64,000 bases of DNA from Pseudonocardia hydrocarbonoxydans (GTDB taxonomy: Bacteria > Actinomycetota > Actinomycetes > Mycobacteriales > Pseudonocardiaceae). The DNA lies in the NCBI RefSeq assembly GCF_006539565.1, contig NZ_BJNG01000018.1:1-64000 (forward strand), written 5' to 3'. Positions 25,228 through 33,895 of the stretch are shown in pieces (the first letter of the stretch is position 1; the number at the start of each line of letters is the position of its first letter). The notes under the pieces were generated by a model. That model saw nothing but the letters and a program-made list of their open reading frames with translations, made no database searches and was not told the origin of the DNA. The translations under genes were made by a program, and so were the position numbers.

Positions 25228-25241
25228 GGCGGCACCGTCTT

Positions 25242-25327
25242 CGATCGGTGGGGCGGGAGGTGTCCGGTCCGGTGCGCGCGTGCCGGGTGGACGTACACCC
25301 GGAACATCGCCGCCGCCCCACCGATCG
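25242..25327. terminator. Long inverted repeat with nested hairpin, probable terminator of the P450 operon
   Basis: Perfect 15-bp arms (25242-25256 with 25313-25327) are separated by 56 bp. Inside is a second perfect 7-bp hairpin (CCGGGTG 25283-25289 with CACCCGG 25296-25302). The outer arm starts 11 bp past the acyl-CoA synthetase stop. A terminator fits, but the large spacing could also serve as a protein site or processing structure. Confidence 0.5.
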
Positions 25328-25338
25328 TTAGCTGTGCG

Positions 25339-27003
25339 TCACCCGATCGTGTCAGTCCGTAGCCGCTCCCGCAGCTCCCGCTTGAGCACCTTCCCCGCCG
25401 CCGACACCGGGATCGCGTCCACCAGGTGCAGCTCGCGGAGCCGCTTGTACGGCGTGACCTGCGCGTTCACCGCTTCCCGCAGCGCGTCGGCGTCGGCCCC
25501 GGGGGCCACGACGAACGCCACCGGCAGCTCCCCGACCTCTGGGTCCGGCCGCCCGACCACCGCCGCGCCCGCCACCCCGGGCTGCGCGTGCAGCAGCTCC
25601 TCCAGGTCGCGCGGATAGACGTTGTAGCCCTTGTAGATCAACATGTCCTTCTTGCGGTCGACGATGGCGAGGTAGCCGTCCTCGTCGAGGACGCCGATGT
25701 CCCCGGTACGCAGCCAGCCGTCGACGAGGGTGGCCGCGTTCTCCTCGGGGCGGTCCTTGTAGCCGACCATCACCTGCGGACCCCGGATCACCACCTCGCC
25801 CGGCTCGCCCGCGGGCAGCGGGGCCAGGTCCTCGCCCGCCGGGTCGACGACCCGTACCTCGGTGTCGTACACCGGCAGCCCCACGGTGCCGACCTTCCGC
25901 ACCGCCGACCGCGCGGCCGGGCCGATCGTGGCGCCCATCGTCACCTCGGTGAGGCCGTAGCCCTCGGCCACGACGACGTCCTCGCCGAAGCGGCGCTGCA
26001 ACCCCTGGATCATCTCCACCGGCAGCGGCGCCGCGCCGGAGGTGAGCGTGCGGACGCTGGACAGGTCCCGGGTGGCGAGGTCGGGATGGCGCAGCAGCGC
26101 CGCGAAGATCGGCGGCGCCCCGCCCATCCCGGTGACGGCGAACCGTTCGGCGTCGGCGAGGTAGGCGGCGGGGTCGAAGCGCTCGTGCAGCACCGTCGTG
26201 GAACCGGTCAGGGTGGGGACGTTCAGCGCGCCGACCGTGCCCATCGCGTGGAACCACGGCGTCAGGTTGACGGCCACGCCGGCGCCCAGCCGCGTCGGGT
26301 ACTCCTCCGGCGACCCGACCTGGTCGAGCACCACCCCGCCCGCGTCGTCCAGGGCCGGGACCGAGCCGGTGCCCCAGCAGGCGTACTGCAGGGTGTTGAC
26401 GACGACGTTGCGGTGCGGCAGCTGCACGCCCTTGGAGCGCCCGGTGGTGCCGCCGGTGTAGGCGAGGTGGGCGAGGTCGCGGTGCACGTCGATCTCGACG
26501 GCCGGTGCGCCCGTCGGGGCGTCGGCGTGGAAGGCCTCGAAGTCCGCCATCCCGTCGACGGCCGTGCGGTGCGCCGGGTCCAGCGCCTGCTCCCGGTCGG
26601 TGACCAGCACCAGCCGGATCGCGGTGCGGTCGCGCACGGCGGCCAGCGCGGGCGCGGCCGGGCCCCAGGTCACCGCCGCGACGGCGCCGCAGTCGGTGAG
26701 CTGGGCGGCCAGGTCCGGCGGCGGGAGCAGCGGGTTGGTGGGGGAGAACGTGGCGCCGGAGAGCAGGATCCCGTAGTAGGCGATCGCGTACTGCGGGCAG
26801 TTGGGCAGGTGGACCGCGACGACGTCGCCGCGGCCGATCCCCGCCCCGCCCAGCGCGTTCGCGAAGGCGCAGGCGCGCTCGTACAGCGCCGTGAAGGACA
26901 GCTCGCGGCCGGCGAAGTGGATCGCGGTGCGGTCGCCGAAGCGCCGCGCGGAGCCGGCGAGCAGCGCACCGACCGGGACCTCCGGGTAGGTCAGCGTCGT
27001 CAT
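25339..27003 (-). CDS. Long-chain acyl-CoA synthetase / AMP-dependent ligase
   Basis: A 554-aa ANL-family enzyme: AMP-binding motif AYTGGTTGRSKGV (about 180-192), adenylate motif EGYGLTE, hinge region GYLAIVDRKKDMLIYKGYNV, and the C-terminal catalytic lysine in GKVLKREL. It activates a carboxylic acid to its acyl-CoA; chain type is unknown. The ATG at 27003 overlaps the P450 stop by 4 bp. The pair suggests oxidation of a lipid or terpenoid followed by CoA activation (inference). Confidence 0.93.
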   Translation of the reverse strand: MTTLTYPEVPVGALLAGSARRFGDRTAIHFAGRELSFTALYERACAFANALGGAGIGRGDVVAVHLPNCPQYAIAYYGILLSGATFSPTNPLLPPPDLAAQLTDCGAVAAVTWGPAAPALAAVRDRTAIRLVLVTDREQALDPAHRTAVDGMADFEAFHADAPTGAPAVEIDVHRDLAHLAYTGGTTGRSKGVQLPHRNVVVNTLQYACWGTGSVPALDDAGGVVLDQVGSPEEYPTRLGAGVAVNLTPWFHAMGTVGALNVPTLTGSTTVLHERFDPAAYLADAERFAVTGMGGAPPIFAALLRHPDLATRDLSSVRTLTSGAAPLPVEMIQGLQRRFGEDVVVAEGYGLTEVTMGATIGPAARSAVRKVGTVGLPVYDTEVRVVDPAGEDLAPLPAGEPGEVVIRGPQVMVGYKDRPEENAATLVDGWLRTGDIGVLDEDGYLAIVDRKKDMLIYKGYNVYPRDLEELLHAQPGVAGAAVVGRPDPEVGELPVAFVVAPGADADALREAVNAQVTPYKRLRELHLVDAIPVSAAGKVLKRELRERLRTDTIG

Positions 27004-28256
27004 CGGATGCTCACCGGCATCGACTTGATCCCGTTGATGAACATCGACTGCAGCCTCCTGGGCTCGGCGGTGGCGTGGATGTCGGGCACCCGGGTGAGCA
27101 GCTCGCGGAACATCACCGCCATCTCCCGGCGGGCGAGGTGCGCGCCGAGGCAGAAGTGCGGACCGGCGCCGCCGAACCCGACGTGCGGGTTGGGGGAGCG
27201 GCGGACGTCGAACGCGTCGGGGTCGCGGAAGTGCGCGGGGTCGCGGTTGGCGGCCCAGTAGAACAGCAGCACCTTGTCGCCCGCGGTCATCGGCTGGCCG
27301 CCCAGCACGGCGTCGACGGCGAGCGTGCGGCGCATGAAGATCACCGGCGACGCCCAGCGCACGATCTCCTCGACCGCGGTCGGGGTGACGCCGTCGAGGT
27401 CGTCGAGCCAGACGCGGCGCTGCTCGGGATGGTCGGTGAGCAGCTTGAGACCCCAGCTGACGGCGTTGCGGGTGGTCTCGTTGCCGGCCACCACCAGCAG
27501 GATGAAGAAGCTCGCCAGCTCGTCGGGGGTGAGCCGCTCGCCGTCGATCTCGGCGTTCACCAGTGCCGAGGTCACGTCGTCGGTGGGGTGTCGCTCGCGG
27601 TGGCGGCCCAGGTCGCGCATCAGCTCGGCCAGCTCGTTGCCGGCGTTGAGCAGCGCCACCAGGATGTTGTCGGCGTCCGGGACGTACTCCGGGTCGCTCG
27701 CCCCGAGGATCACGTTCGAGGTGCGGAACACGAAGTCGTACTGGCTCTCCGGCACGCCCATCATGTCGCAGACGATCTTCAGCGGGAGCCGGGCGGAGAT
27801 GGCGCTCACGGCGTCGCACTCCCCGGCGTCGACCAGGTCGTCGACGATCCGTGTGGCCGTCGCCTGCACCTCGTCGGTGAGGCCGGCGAGGCGCTTCGGG
27901 GTGAACCCGCGCGAGACGATGCGGCGCAGCCGGGCGTGCCGCGGGTCGTCGGTGTTGATCATCGAGCCGTAGAACTCCAGGAACTCCGGCGGCATGTCGG
28001 CGACGTTCGTCGCGCCCGGCCCGGAGGTGAAGACCTTGGCGTTGCGGCTGGCCTCGACCAGGTCGTCGAGGCGGGTCAGGGCCCAGTAGCCCGGGCCCTG
28101 CGGGAGGTAGGCGAACTCCGGCTCGGCGAAGAACGGCACCGGCTCCCGCTCCCGCAGCGCGGCGAACGCCGCCGCCCGCTCGTCGATCGGCGCCGTCCAG
28201 AACCGTTCGATGTCGGACAGGTCCGGGCGGGTGGCCCAGGTCGTGCTCGGCGGCAT
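27000..28256 (-). CDS. Cytochrome P450
   Basis: A 418-aa bacterial P450 with all hallmarks: I-helix AGNETTRN (257-264), ExxR in EEIVR (Glu297/Arg300), and heme loop FGGAGPHFCLGAHLA (361-375, heme ligand Cys369). It hydroxylates an unknown substrate, probably lipid- or steroid-like given the acyl-CoA synthetase partner. No ferredoxin gene is adjacent. The ATG at 28256 has a GAGGAGG ribosome site; an upstream frame start at 28286 would lie at or above the predicted transcription start. Confidence 0.96.
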   Translation of the reverse strand: MPPSTTWATRPDLSDIERFWTAPIDERAAAFAALREREPVPFFAEPEFAYLPQGPGYWALTRLDDLVEASRNAKVFTSGPGATNVADMPPEFLEFYGSMINTDDPRHARLRRIVSRGFTPKRLAGLTDEVQATATRIVDDLVDAGECDAVSAISARLPLKIVCDMMGVPESQYDFVFRTSNVILGASDPEYVPDADNILVALLNAGNELAELMRDLGRHRERHPTDDVTSALVNAEIDGERLTPDELASFFILLVVAGNETTRNAVSWGLKLLTDHPEQRRVWLDDLDGVTPTAVEEIVRWASPVIFMRRTLAVDAVLGGQPMTAGDKVLLFYWAANRDPAHFRDPDAFDVRRSPNPHVGFGGAGPHFCLGAHLARREMAVMFRELLTRVPDIHATAEPRRLQSMFINGIKSMPVSIR

Positions 28257-28289
28257 CGCCGGCCTCCTCGGAGTGGTTCGGATCACCCC

Positions 28290-28317
28290 ACCCTAGTTAC
28301 CAGGGGGTAGCACTCAA
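28290..28317 (-). promoter_or_regulatory. Promoter with embedded operator for the P450 operon
   Basis: On the minus strand a TTGAGT -35 (28317-28312), a 16-bp spacer and a TAGGGT -10 (28295-28290) lead to a start about 27 nt before the P450 ATG. The spacer holds an inverted repeat TACC-N4-GGTA (28298-28309), a likely repressor site. Confidence 0.5.
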
Positions 28318-28384
28318 GGGTCCGCGCGGGCCGGGTCCGGGCCCGCAGGGGCCAGCCTCCCGACGCACGCGTGACGCGAGTCGG

Positions 28385-31339
28385 TCACGCCGACACCCGC
28401 GGGGCGAGCAGCCCGCGGGCGTAGGCGATGCCGACGGCCTCGGTGCGGCTGCCCGCGCCCAGCTTCGCCATCACCCGGGACAGGTGCACGCTCACGGTCT
28501 TCTCGCTGATGAACAGCGCCGCGCCGATCTGCCGGTTGGTGTGGCCCTGCGCCACCTGCTCCAGCACCGACCGCTCCCGCGGGGTGAGGACGTCGGGCGC
28601 CGGGGCGGCTCCTTCCCGTGCCACGCCCGCGCGGGCGGCGAGCGCGTCGACGGCCGCCAGCAGCGGGGCGGCCCGCAGCGCGGCGGCGGTGCGCCGGGCG
28701 GAGTGCAGGTCGTCGGCCACGTCGGAGCCATGGTGCCCGGTGGCGAGCCGGGCTTCGGTGCGGCGCAGCGCGGCGTGGGCGCCGCGGTAGCCCAGGCCCG
28801 CGGGCTCGTAGGCGAACGCGTCGACCACGGCGTCCCACGCCGACGGGTCGGGCCCGGTCAGCCGGGTGAGCTCGGCCCGCGCGCGGAGCAGCCAGGCGTG
28901 CCCCTCGGGCCCCATCTCCGCCCCGCGGGGCAGCCCGCGCAGCGCCGTCTCCTCCGCGTGGGCGAGCATCCGTCCGGCGTCGCGCAGCGCGTCGGCGGCG
29001 TCGGCCCCCGCGGCGACGCGGTCGGCGTGGGCGGCGATCCCGAGCGCCGCGAGCGCGATCCCGCCGAACGCGTACCCCTCGATCGCGTCGAGCGCGGCCT
29101 GCGCGGCGAGCGAGCGCGCCACGGCGTCGTCGGCCCGGCCCTGCCAGAGCGCGGCCTCGGTGGCGGCCGTGCCCAGGTACACCGCGGCCTGCACGCCCTC
29201 CACGAGGTGGCCACCGAGCTCGGCGTAGCGGCGCTCGACCACCTCGAACCGCCCGCGGGCGGCCGCCACGAGCAACCCGGCCGCGACCAGACGGGCCGAC
29301 ACCGACGCGGGGACCGCCGCCCCTGCGAGGTCGGCGGCGGTCTCGGCGGCGTCCCAGTCGCCCCCGAGGAACCGGGCGATCACGTGGGCGACCCGGACGT
29401 CGAGCCCCGGCATGCTCCAGCGCAGGCCGGTGACGGCGGCGCGCTCCTCCCCGGCGGCCAGCTCGGCGGCGGCGTCGGCGAACCGGCACTCCTCCAGCAG
29501 CGAGAACCCGACGCCGGAGTAGGTGCGCAGCTCCGCGCCGAGATCACCCGCGCGACGGGCCAGCGAGCGGGCGGTGGCCAGCCGTGCCCGCGCCTGCTGC
29601 GGCCGCCCGGAGTAGGCCTCGCAGCCCGCCGTGGTGACGAGCGCGTCGGCCGCGGCGGCATGGGCGAAGCGGTCGGCGTCGGGCAGGGCGCCCGCGGTGC
29701 GCACGGCCAGCTCGGCCTCGCGCACGGCGTCGGGGAACTCGTCGACGCGGTAGTGGGCCCTGGCCAGCACCGCGTGGCACCAGGCGAGGTGACCCGAGGG
29801 TGCGCGCGTCGCGAACACCGCCATCGCCTGTTCGGCGGCGTCGCGGGCGGCGCGCAGGTCGCCGTCGAGCTCCAGCAGGCGCAGCGCGTACTTCAGGCGC
29901 AGCGTCGCGGTGAGCACGGGGTCGGCCCGGAGCTCGGCGAGCTCCAGCGCGCGCCTGCCGAGCGCGCTGCCGCGTTCGGGGTCGCCCGTGGCGCTGGCGG
30001 CCCACGCCGCCAGGCCGGTGAGCTCGTACTCCGGCGCACCGGCGACCGCCTCGGCGTCCTCGACCGCGGGCCACAGCTCCAGCGCGCGTTCGGCGTGCAC
30101 GAGCAGCTCGGCGGGGGCCTCCTGCTCGTCGGCCTCGCGGGCGGCACCCTCCGAGGCGGCGAGTGCGGTGGGCAGGTCGTGGGCGGCCAGGGCGTGGTGG
30201 GCCAGCAGCGCGGCGCGGCCCGGTTCGTCGGGTGCGGCCGGGTCGGCGAGCAGCGCGGCGAACGCGGCGTGCAGGCGGCTGCGCTCCCCGGGCAGCAGGT
30301 CGTGGTGGATGGCCTCGCGCAGCAGGGCGTGCCGGAAGACGTAACCGCCGCCCGCGTGCTCGTCGGCGACCAGGACGTGGTGGTGCACGGCCTCCCGCAG
30401 CCCCAGCTCCAGCTCGTCGACCCCGAGCCCGGCCACCGCGGCCAGCTGGTCGTGCCGGACCCGGCGCCCGGCCACCGAGGCCACCCGCAGCAGCCGCTGC
30501 GTCGTGGGGCCCAGGCTCTCGACCCTCCCGAGCAGCACCTCGACGAGGCTGTGCGGCAGGCCGTCGGAGCAGGCCGAGACCAGTTCCTCGGCGAAGAACG
30601 CGTTGCCCTCGCTGCGGCGGGCGACGCCGTGCAGCAGCTGCGGGGTGAGCGCACCGTCGGCGAGCAGGCGGACCAGTGCCAGCGCGTCGGCGTCGCCGAG
30701 GGGCTCCAGCTCCACCCGCTCGACGGCCGGCAGCCGCACGAGCTCGGCGAGCACGGGCCGCAGCGGGTGGCGGCGGTGCAGGTCGTCGGAGCGGTAGGTG
30801 GCCAGCACGACCAGGCGTTGCGCGTCGAGCCGGGAGAGCAGGAAGACGACGAGGTCGCGGCTGGACCGGTCGGCCCAGTGCAGGTCCTCGAGGACGACGA
30901 GCGCGGGCCGTTCGGCGGTGAGCCCGTCGAGCACCGACAGCACGGCGTCGAACACCCGGAGCTGGCCCAGGGAGCGGTCGGACTCCGGCTCGGCCCGCGG
31001 TGGACCGCCGGGCTGCAGGTGCCGCAGGGACCCGTGCGCGGCGACCAGCTCGGGCGGCTCCGCCGCGAGGGCGCCGACGATCTCGGTGAACGGGAGGTAG
31101 GGCAGCGCGGCCTCGGCGGTGTCGAGGCAGCGCCCGGTGAGCACGGCGAAACCCGCCGCACCGGCCCGTGCCACCGCCTCGGCCACCAGCCGGGACTTCC
31201 CGACGCCCGCGTCGCCGGAGAGCAGCACCCCCGTCGGCGAGCCCGCGGCGGCGCGGTCGAGCGCGGCGACCAGCGCGGCGACCTCGCGCCGGCGCCCGAC
31301 CAGCTCGATGCCCGCCCCGATCCGCGCCACGCCGGTCAT
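28385..31339 (-). CDS. Large LuxR-type ATPase regulator (LAL/MalT-like)
   Basis: A 984-aa protein with an N-terminal AAA/NB-ARC-like ATPase (Walker A GDAGVGKSR at 42-50, Walker B region ALVVLEDLHWAD), a long helical TPR-type middle, and a C-terminal LuxR helix-turn-helix (LTPRERSVLEQVAQGHTNRQ then IGAALFISEKTVSVHLSRV) over about the last 70 residues. LAL regulators often activate secondary-metabolite or catabolic operons. The target here may be the neighbouring P450/ligase operon or its own operon. The ATG overlaps the stop of a mini-protein gene by 4 bp. Confidence 0.95.
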   Translation of the reverse strand: MTGVARIGAGIELVGRRREVAALVAALDRAAAGSPTGVLLSGDAGVGKSRLVAEAVARAGAAGFAVLTGRCLDTAEAALPYLPFTEIVGALAAEPPELVAAHGSLRHLQPGGPPRAEPESDRSLGQLRVFDAVLSVLDGLTAERPALVVLEDLHWADRSSRDLVVFLLSRLDAQRLVVLATYRSDDLHRRHPLRPVLAELVRLPAVERVELEPLGDADALALVRLLADGALTPQLLHGVARRSEGNAFFAEELVSACSDGLPHSLVEVLLGRVESLGPTTQRLLRVASVAGRRVRHDQLAAVAGLGVDELELGLREAVHHHVLVADEHAGGGYVFRHALLREAIHHDLLPGERSRLHAAFAALLADPAAPDEPGRAALLAHHALAAHDLPTALAASEGAAREADEQEAPAELLVHAERALELWPAVEDAEAVAGAPEYELTGLAAWAASATGDPERGSALGRRALELAELRADPVLTATLRLKYALRLLELDGDLRAARDAAEQAMAVFATRAPSGHLAWCHAVLARAHYRVDEFPDAVREAELAVRTAGALPDADRFAHAAAADALVTTAGCEAYSGRPQQARARLATARSLARRAGDLGAELRTYSGVGFSLLEECRFADAAAELAAGEERAAVTGLRWSMPGLDVRVAHVIARFLGGDWDAAETAADLAGAAVPASVSARLVAAGLLVAAARGRFEVVERRYAELGGHLVEGVQAAVYLGTAATEAALWQGRADDAVARSLAAQAALDAIEGYAFGGIALAALGIAAHADRVAAGADAADALRDAGRMLAHAEETALRGLPRGAEMGPEGHAWLLRARAELTRLTGPDPSAWDAVVDAFAYEPAGLGYRGAHAALRRTEARLATGHHGSDVADDLHSARRTAAALRAAPLLAAVDALAARAGVAREGAAPAPDVLTPRERSVLEQVAQGHTNRQIGAALFISEKTVSVHLSRVMAKLGAGSRTEAVGIAYARGLLAPRVSA

Positions 31340-31542
31340 CGTGACACGGCGTACCGACGGTTCGGGTCCGTGTTCGCGGCGGGGGTGGGGGCGGCACCGG
31401 GTGGCGCGGGCGGCCGCTCCGCGCGGCGGGCCCGGCGTGCGGCCCTGGCGAGGCGGCCGAGCCGGAACCGCTCGGCCTCCGCGACGAGCTCGCGGTGCCG
31501 GAGGTCGGCGACGAGGGGCAGGTCCGGGATGTCGAAGAACAT
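31336..31542 (-). CDS. Mini-protein co-transcribed with the LAL regulator (68 aa)
   Basis: A 68-aa protein beginning MFFDIPDLPLVADLRHREL. A short amphipathic helix is followed by a very basic stretch ([17 protein letters not shown]) and a Pro/Ala-rich tail. No known family. The 4-bp overlap with the LAL start indicates translational coupling, so it could modulate or localise the regulator (inference). I chose the ATG at 31542; upstream sequence in frame is low-complexity and overlaps the operator-like repeat. Confidence 0.6.
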   Translation of the reverse strand: MFFDIPDLPLVADLRHRELVAEAERFRLGRLARAARRARRAERPPAPPGAAPTPAANTDPNRRYAVSR

Positions 31543-31617
31543 GGCACGAGCCTCGTGCTGAGGCCCGGACCCGGGCATCGGGCGATCACGTCGTGTCCGC
31601 CCGCCCGGGCAGGGGGT

Positions 31618-31652
31618 CGCGGGTAAGGCCCCGGGCCCGGCCCTTACCCGCG
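31618..31652. promoter_or_regulatory. Operator-like inverted repeat upstream of the LAL operon
   Basis: Perfect 11-bp arms CGCGGGTAAGG (31618-31628) and CCTTACCCGCG (31642-31652) flank a 13-bp GC spacer, about 75 bp upstream of the mini-protein ATG. Spacing and symmetry suit a dimeric regulator. Confidence 0.5.
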
Positions 31653-31722
31653 GTCCCGCCACCCGGCGTCGGCGGCGGCGTTCGCGCGCGTTCCCAGGTC
31701 TCGCGCGCCCCCGGGGCCGCGC

Positions 31723-31770
31723 GGGACCCGGCTGTGCGCGCGGGACCCGGCTGTGCGCGCGGGACCCGGC
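31723..31770. repeat. 19-bp tandem repeat (2.5 copies)
   Basis: GGGACCCGGCTGTGCGCGC occurs twice in direct succession (31723-31741, 31742-31760), and a third copy starts at 31761 and diverges after 10 bp. It is non-coding, lying in the 259-bp gap between the LAL operon and rpmF. Confidence 0.85.
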
Positions 31771-31774
31771 GGGG

Positions 31775-31798
31775 GCGCGGGGCCAACGGCCCCGGCGC
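31775..31798 (-). terminator. Terminator of the MRF-rpmF operon
   Basis: A GC hairpin (7-bp perfect core 31778-31784 with 31788-31794 around AAC, extended by 3 bp past a one-base bulge) starts 4 bp after the rpmF stop on the minus strand. There is no T-run. Confidence 0.55.
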
Positions 31799-31801
31799 GG
31801 G

Positions 31802-31972
31802 CTACTCCGGCGCCGGGAGCAGGCCCCGCTGGTAGGCCCGCAGCAGCCGTCGCGGCACGCGGTACTCCCGCCCGTCGATCCGCACCGGCACCAGGTCGGG
31901 CGCGGTCGCCTTCCACTGCGCCCGGCGGCTGCGGGTGTTGGACCGGGACATCCGGCGCTTGGGGACGGCCAT
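31802..31972 (-). CDS. rpmF: Ribosomal protein bL32, zinc-free paralogue
   Basis: A 56-aa protein beginning [20 protein letters not shown], the bL32 signature. No cysteine pair is present, so it is the zinc-independent (C-minus) type. It follows the MRF-like gene with a one-base TGATG overlap, placing it in the zinc-limitation set together with the divergent C-minus operon. Confidence 0.95.
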   Translation of the reverse strand: MAVPKRRMSRSNTRSRRAQWKATAPDLVPVRIDGREYRVPRRLLRAYQRGLLPAPE

Positions 31973-33192
31973 CAGTGCTCCTCCTCGGAACGGTGCTCGG
32001 GGCCCGCCACCGCGTCGGCGGCAGGAGAACAGGGGTCGGTGTGCCACCAGCCGAAGGGGTCGGGCAGCTCCCGCCACGCGTCCTCGCCCGCCGCCAGCTC
32101 GAGATCGGTCAGCAGGGCCTCGCGCAGGACGGCGTCGATCTCGTCGGGGTCGGCGGCGTGGGAGAGGACGACGAGCTCCTGGGCCCGGTCCCCGAAGCGC
32201 GGGTGCCAGCCCAGCGCGGCGATGGCCCGCCGCTCGTCCGACGCCGCCTCCCACACCTCGGGGCCCGCACCGTCGAGCCAGTCGCCCGCGTGCCCGACCT
32301 TCAGCCCGCCGCCCGCCGACTCCAGCCACAGCACCGCGTCCGGACGGGTGGCGAGCCAGATCCGGCCCCGGGTGCGGACGACGCCGTCGAGCAGCACGTC
32401 GAGCGCGTCGTGCAGCCGCTCGGGATGGAACGGACGGCGCGCGGAGAACAGCACCAGCCGCACGCCGCAGTCGCCGTCGAGCGGGGGAGTGCCGCGCAGC
32501 AGGGCGGCGTGCACGTCGTCGGGGCGCCCGCGCCGGGCCGCGCCCGGGGCGAACACCCGCTCGTCCAGCTCCCGGATCCGCACGCGCGGGGCGGCGGGGG
32601 CGAGCCGGGCCAGCACGGCGTCGAGGCGGGCAAGCTCCCAGGCGTCGGCCGTGTCGACGGGCACGATCAGGTCGGCGAACTCCGCCTGGGCGACGGCCAC
32701 CTGCGCCACGGTCCGCTCGTCGTCCGGCAGGTCGGAGAGCCCGCGCTCGGGGAGTGCGGCCTCGCCGGTGGCGTCGTCGAACCACGTCGCCGTGTCGACG
32801 ACGGTCACGACGCCCCGCAGGTCCACCGCGTCGACGACGGGCGCGCCGTCGACGAGCACGTGCAGCAGCGACCAGCAGACGTGTTCGGGCTCGAGCGCGG
32901 CGTCGAGGTGCAGCACGATCCGCGCGGGCCCGTCCGGCCCGGCCAGTGCGACGAGCTGCGGCAGCAGGTCCTCGCGCATCGTGCAGGACACACAGCCGTG
33001 GGCCAGTTCGACGGTGGTGGTGACGTCGTCGTCACGGGTGCGCAACCGGCGTCGCACGACGCCGCGGCCGACGTCGCGCAGGTCGTGGTGCAGCACCGCG
33101 ACGGACGGGTCGAGGGCACGGATGCGGGTGACGACGGCCTCGACGCCGGGCGGGGTGAGCCCGGAGAGCACGAGGAGCTCGGGGCGGGACAC
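31972..33192 (-). CDS. mrf: CobW/COG0523-like protein, MRF-type ribosome hibernation factor recruiter
   Basis: A 406-aa protein with COG0523 (CobW) layout: a CVSCTM segment in place of the CxCC metal motif, and a C-terminal CobW domain ([42 protein letters not shown]). The expected Walker A (GxxGxGKT) is replaced by [15 protein letters not shown], so GTP binding is doubtful. In mycobacteria the protein encoded beside C-minus ribosomal genes is MRF, which brings the hibernation factor to zinc-starved ribosomes; context makes that the best call. The GTG at 33192 is preceded by GGAGGTCC. It is divergent from rpmG across a Zur-like box. Confidence 0.82.
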   Translation of the reverse strand: MSRPELLVLSGLTPPGVEAVVTRIRALDPSVAVLHHDLRDVGRGVVRRRLRTRDDDVTTTVELAHGCVSCTMREDLLPQLVALAGPDGPARIVLHLDAALEPEHVCWSLLHVLVDGAPVVDAVDLRGVVTVVDTATWFDDATGEAALPERGLSDLPDDERTVAQVAVAQAEFADLIVPVDTADAWELARLDAVLARLAPAAPRVRIRELDERVFAPGAARRGRPDDVHAALLRGTPPLDGDCGVRLVLFSARRPFHPERLHDALDVLLDGVVRTRGRIWLATRPDAVLWLESAGGGLKVGHAGDWLDGAGPEVWEAASDERRAIAALGWHPRFGDRAQELVVLSHAADPDEIDAVLREALLTDLELAAGEDAWRELPDPFGWWHTDPCSPAADAVAGPEHRSEEEH

Positions 33193-33225
33193 GGGACCTC
33201 CAGGGGTGGGGTACCGTCCACCGTA

Positions 33226-33242
33226 GATGAAAACGAATGTCG
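33226..33242. promoter_or_regulatory. Candidate Zur box between MRF and C-minus ribosomal operons
   Basis: TGAAAACGAATGTCG (33228-33242) matches the actinobacterial Zur palindrome TGAAAACGATTTTCA at 12 of 15 positions and lies in the 69-bp divergent gap. The genes on both sides are classical Zur targets. Confidence 0.6.
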
Positions 33243-33261
33243 TTACGCAGGGAGGTGGGCG

Positions 33262-33429
33262 ATGGTCCGCAGCAACGAGCTCCGGCCGATCGTGAAGATG
33301 CGCTCGACGGCCGGCACCGGCACCACGTACGTCACGCGGAAGAACCGGCGCAACGACCCGGACCGGATGACGCTGCGCAAGTACGACCCGGTGGTCCGCC
33401 GCCACGTCGAGTTCCGGGAGGAGCGCTGA
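33262..33429 (+). CDS. rpmG: Ribosomal protein bL33, zinc-free paralogue
   Basis: A 55-aa protein with the L33 pattern ([22 protein letters not shown]) and no cysteines, so it is the zinc-independent form. It is the first gene of the C-minus operon, behind GGGAGGTGG. It overlaps rpsR by one base. Its zinc-binding counterpart is at 34497. Confidence 0.95.
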   Translation: MVRSNELRPIVKMRSTAGTGTTYVTRKNRRNDPDRMTLRKYDPVVRRHVEFREER

Positions 33430-33665
33430 TGGCCCGCCCCGAGCGGACGCCGCGGAAGAAGGCCAACCCGCTGCACGCGAAGAAGATCACCCACGTGGAC
33501 TGGAAGGACACGAACCTGCTCCGCCAGTTCGTCTCCGACCGCGGCAAGATCCGCGCCCGCCGCGTCACCGGGCTGACCCCGCAGCAGCAGCGGCAGGTGG
33601 CCACGGCCATCCGCAACGCCCGCGAGATGGCGCTGCTGCCCTACCCGCGTCCCGGGAGGGCGTGA
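33429..33665 (+). CDS. rpsR: Ribosomal protein bS18, zinc-free paralogue
   Basis: A 78-aa S18 protein ([40 protein letters not shown]) with no cysteine. It is chained by TGATG one-base overlaps to rpmG and rpmB. Confidence 0.95.
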   Translation: MARPERTPRKKANPLHAKKITHVDWKDTNLLRQFVSDRGKIRARRVTGLTPQQQRQVATAIRNAREMALLPYPRPGRA

Positions 33666-33895
33666 TGTCGCGCCGCTGCGAGCTGACGGGCCGCGAGCCC
33701 GGTTTCGGCAGGAACGTGTCCCACTCCCACCGCCGCACGAGCCGACGGTGGGACCCCAACATCCAGGTGAAGCGCTACCGGTTCGAGGGCCGCACGGTGC
33801 GGCTGCGCCTGTCCACCGACGCGATCCGGACGATCGACCGGATCGGTATCGACGCGGCGGTGGCCCGCATCCGGGCCCGCGGAGGGAAGGTCTGA
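33665..33895 (+). CDS. rpmB: Ribosomal protein bL28, zinc-free paralogue
   Basis: A 76-aa L28 protein ([31 protein letters not shown]) with a single N-terminal cysteine instead of the paired zinc cysteines. I chose the ATG at 33665, in TGATG overlap with rpsR; a GTG one codon earlier is possible. Confidence 0.95.
   Translation: MSRRCELTGREPGFGRNVSHSHRRTSRRWDPNIQVKRYRFEGRTVRLRLSTDAIRTIDRIGIDAAVARIRARGGKV

Noticed and set aside
28484-31561. A rightward open frame of over 1,000 codons antisense to the LAL regulator
   Set aside because: Low-complexity Gly/Arg/Gln composition; the leftward frame has complete ATPase and LuxR domains.
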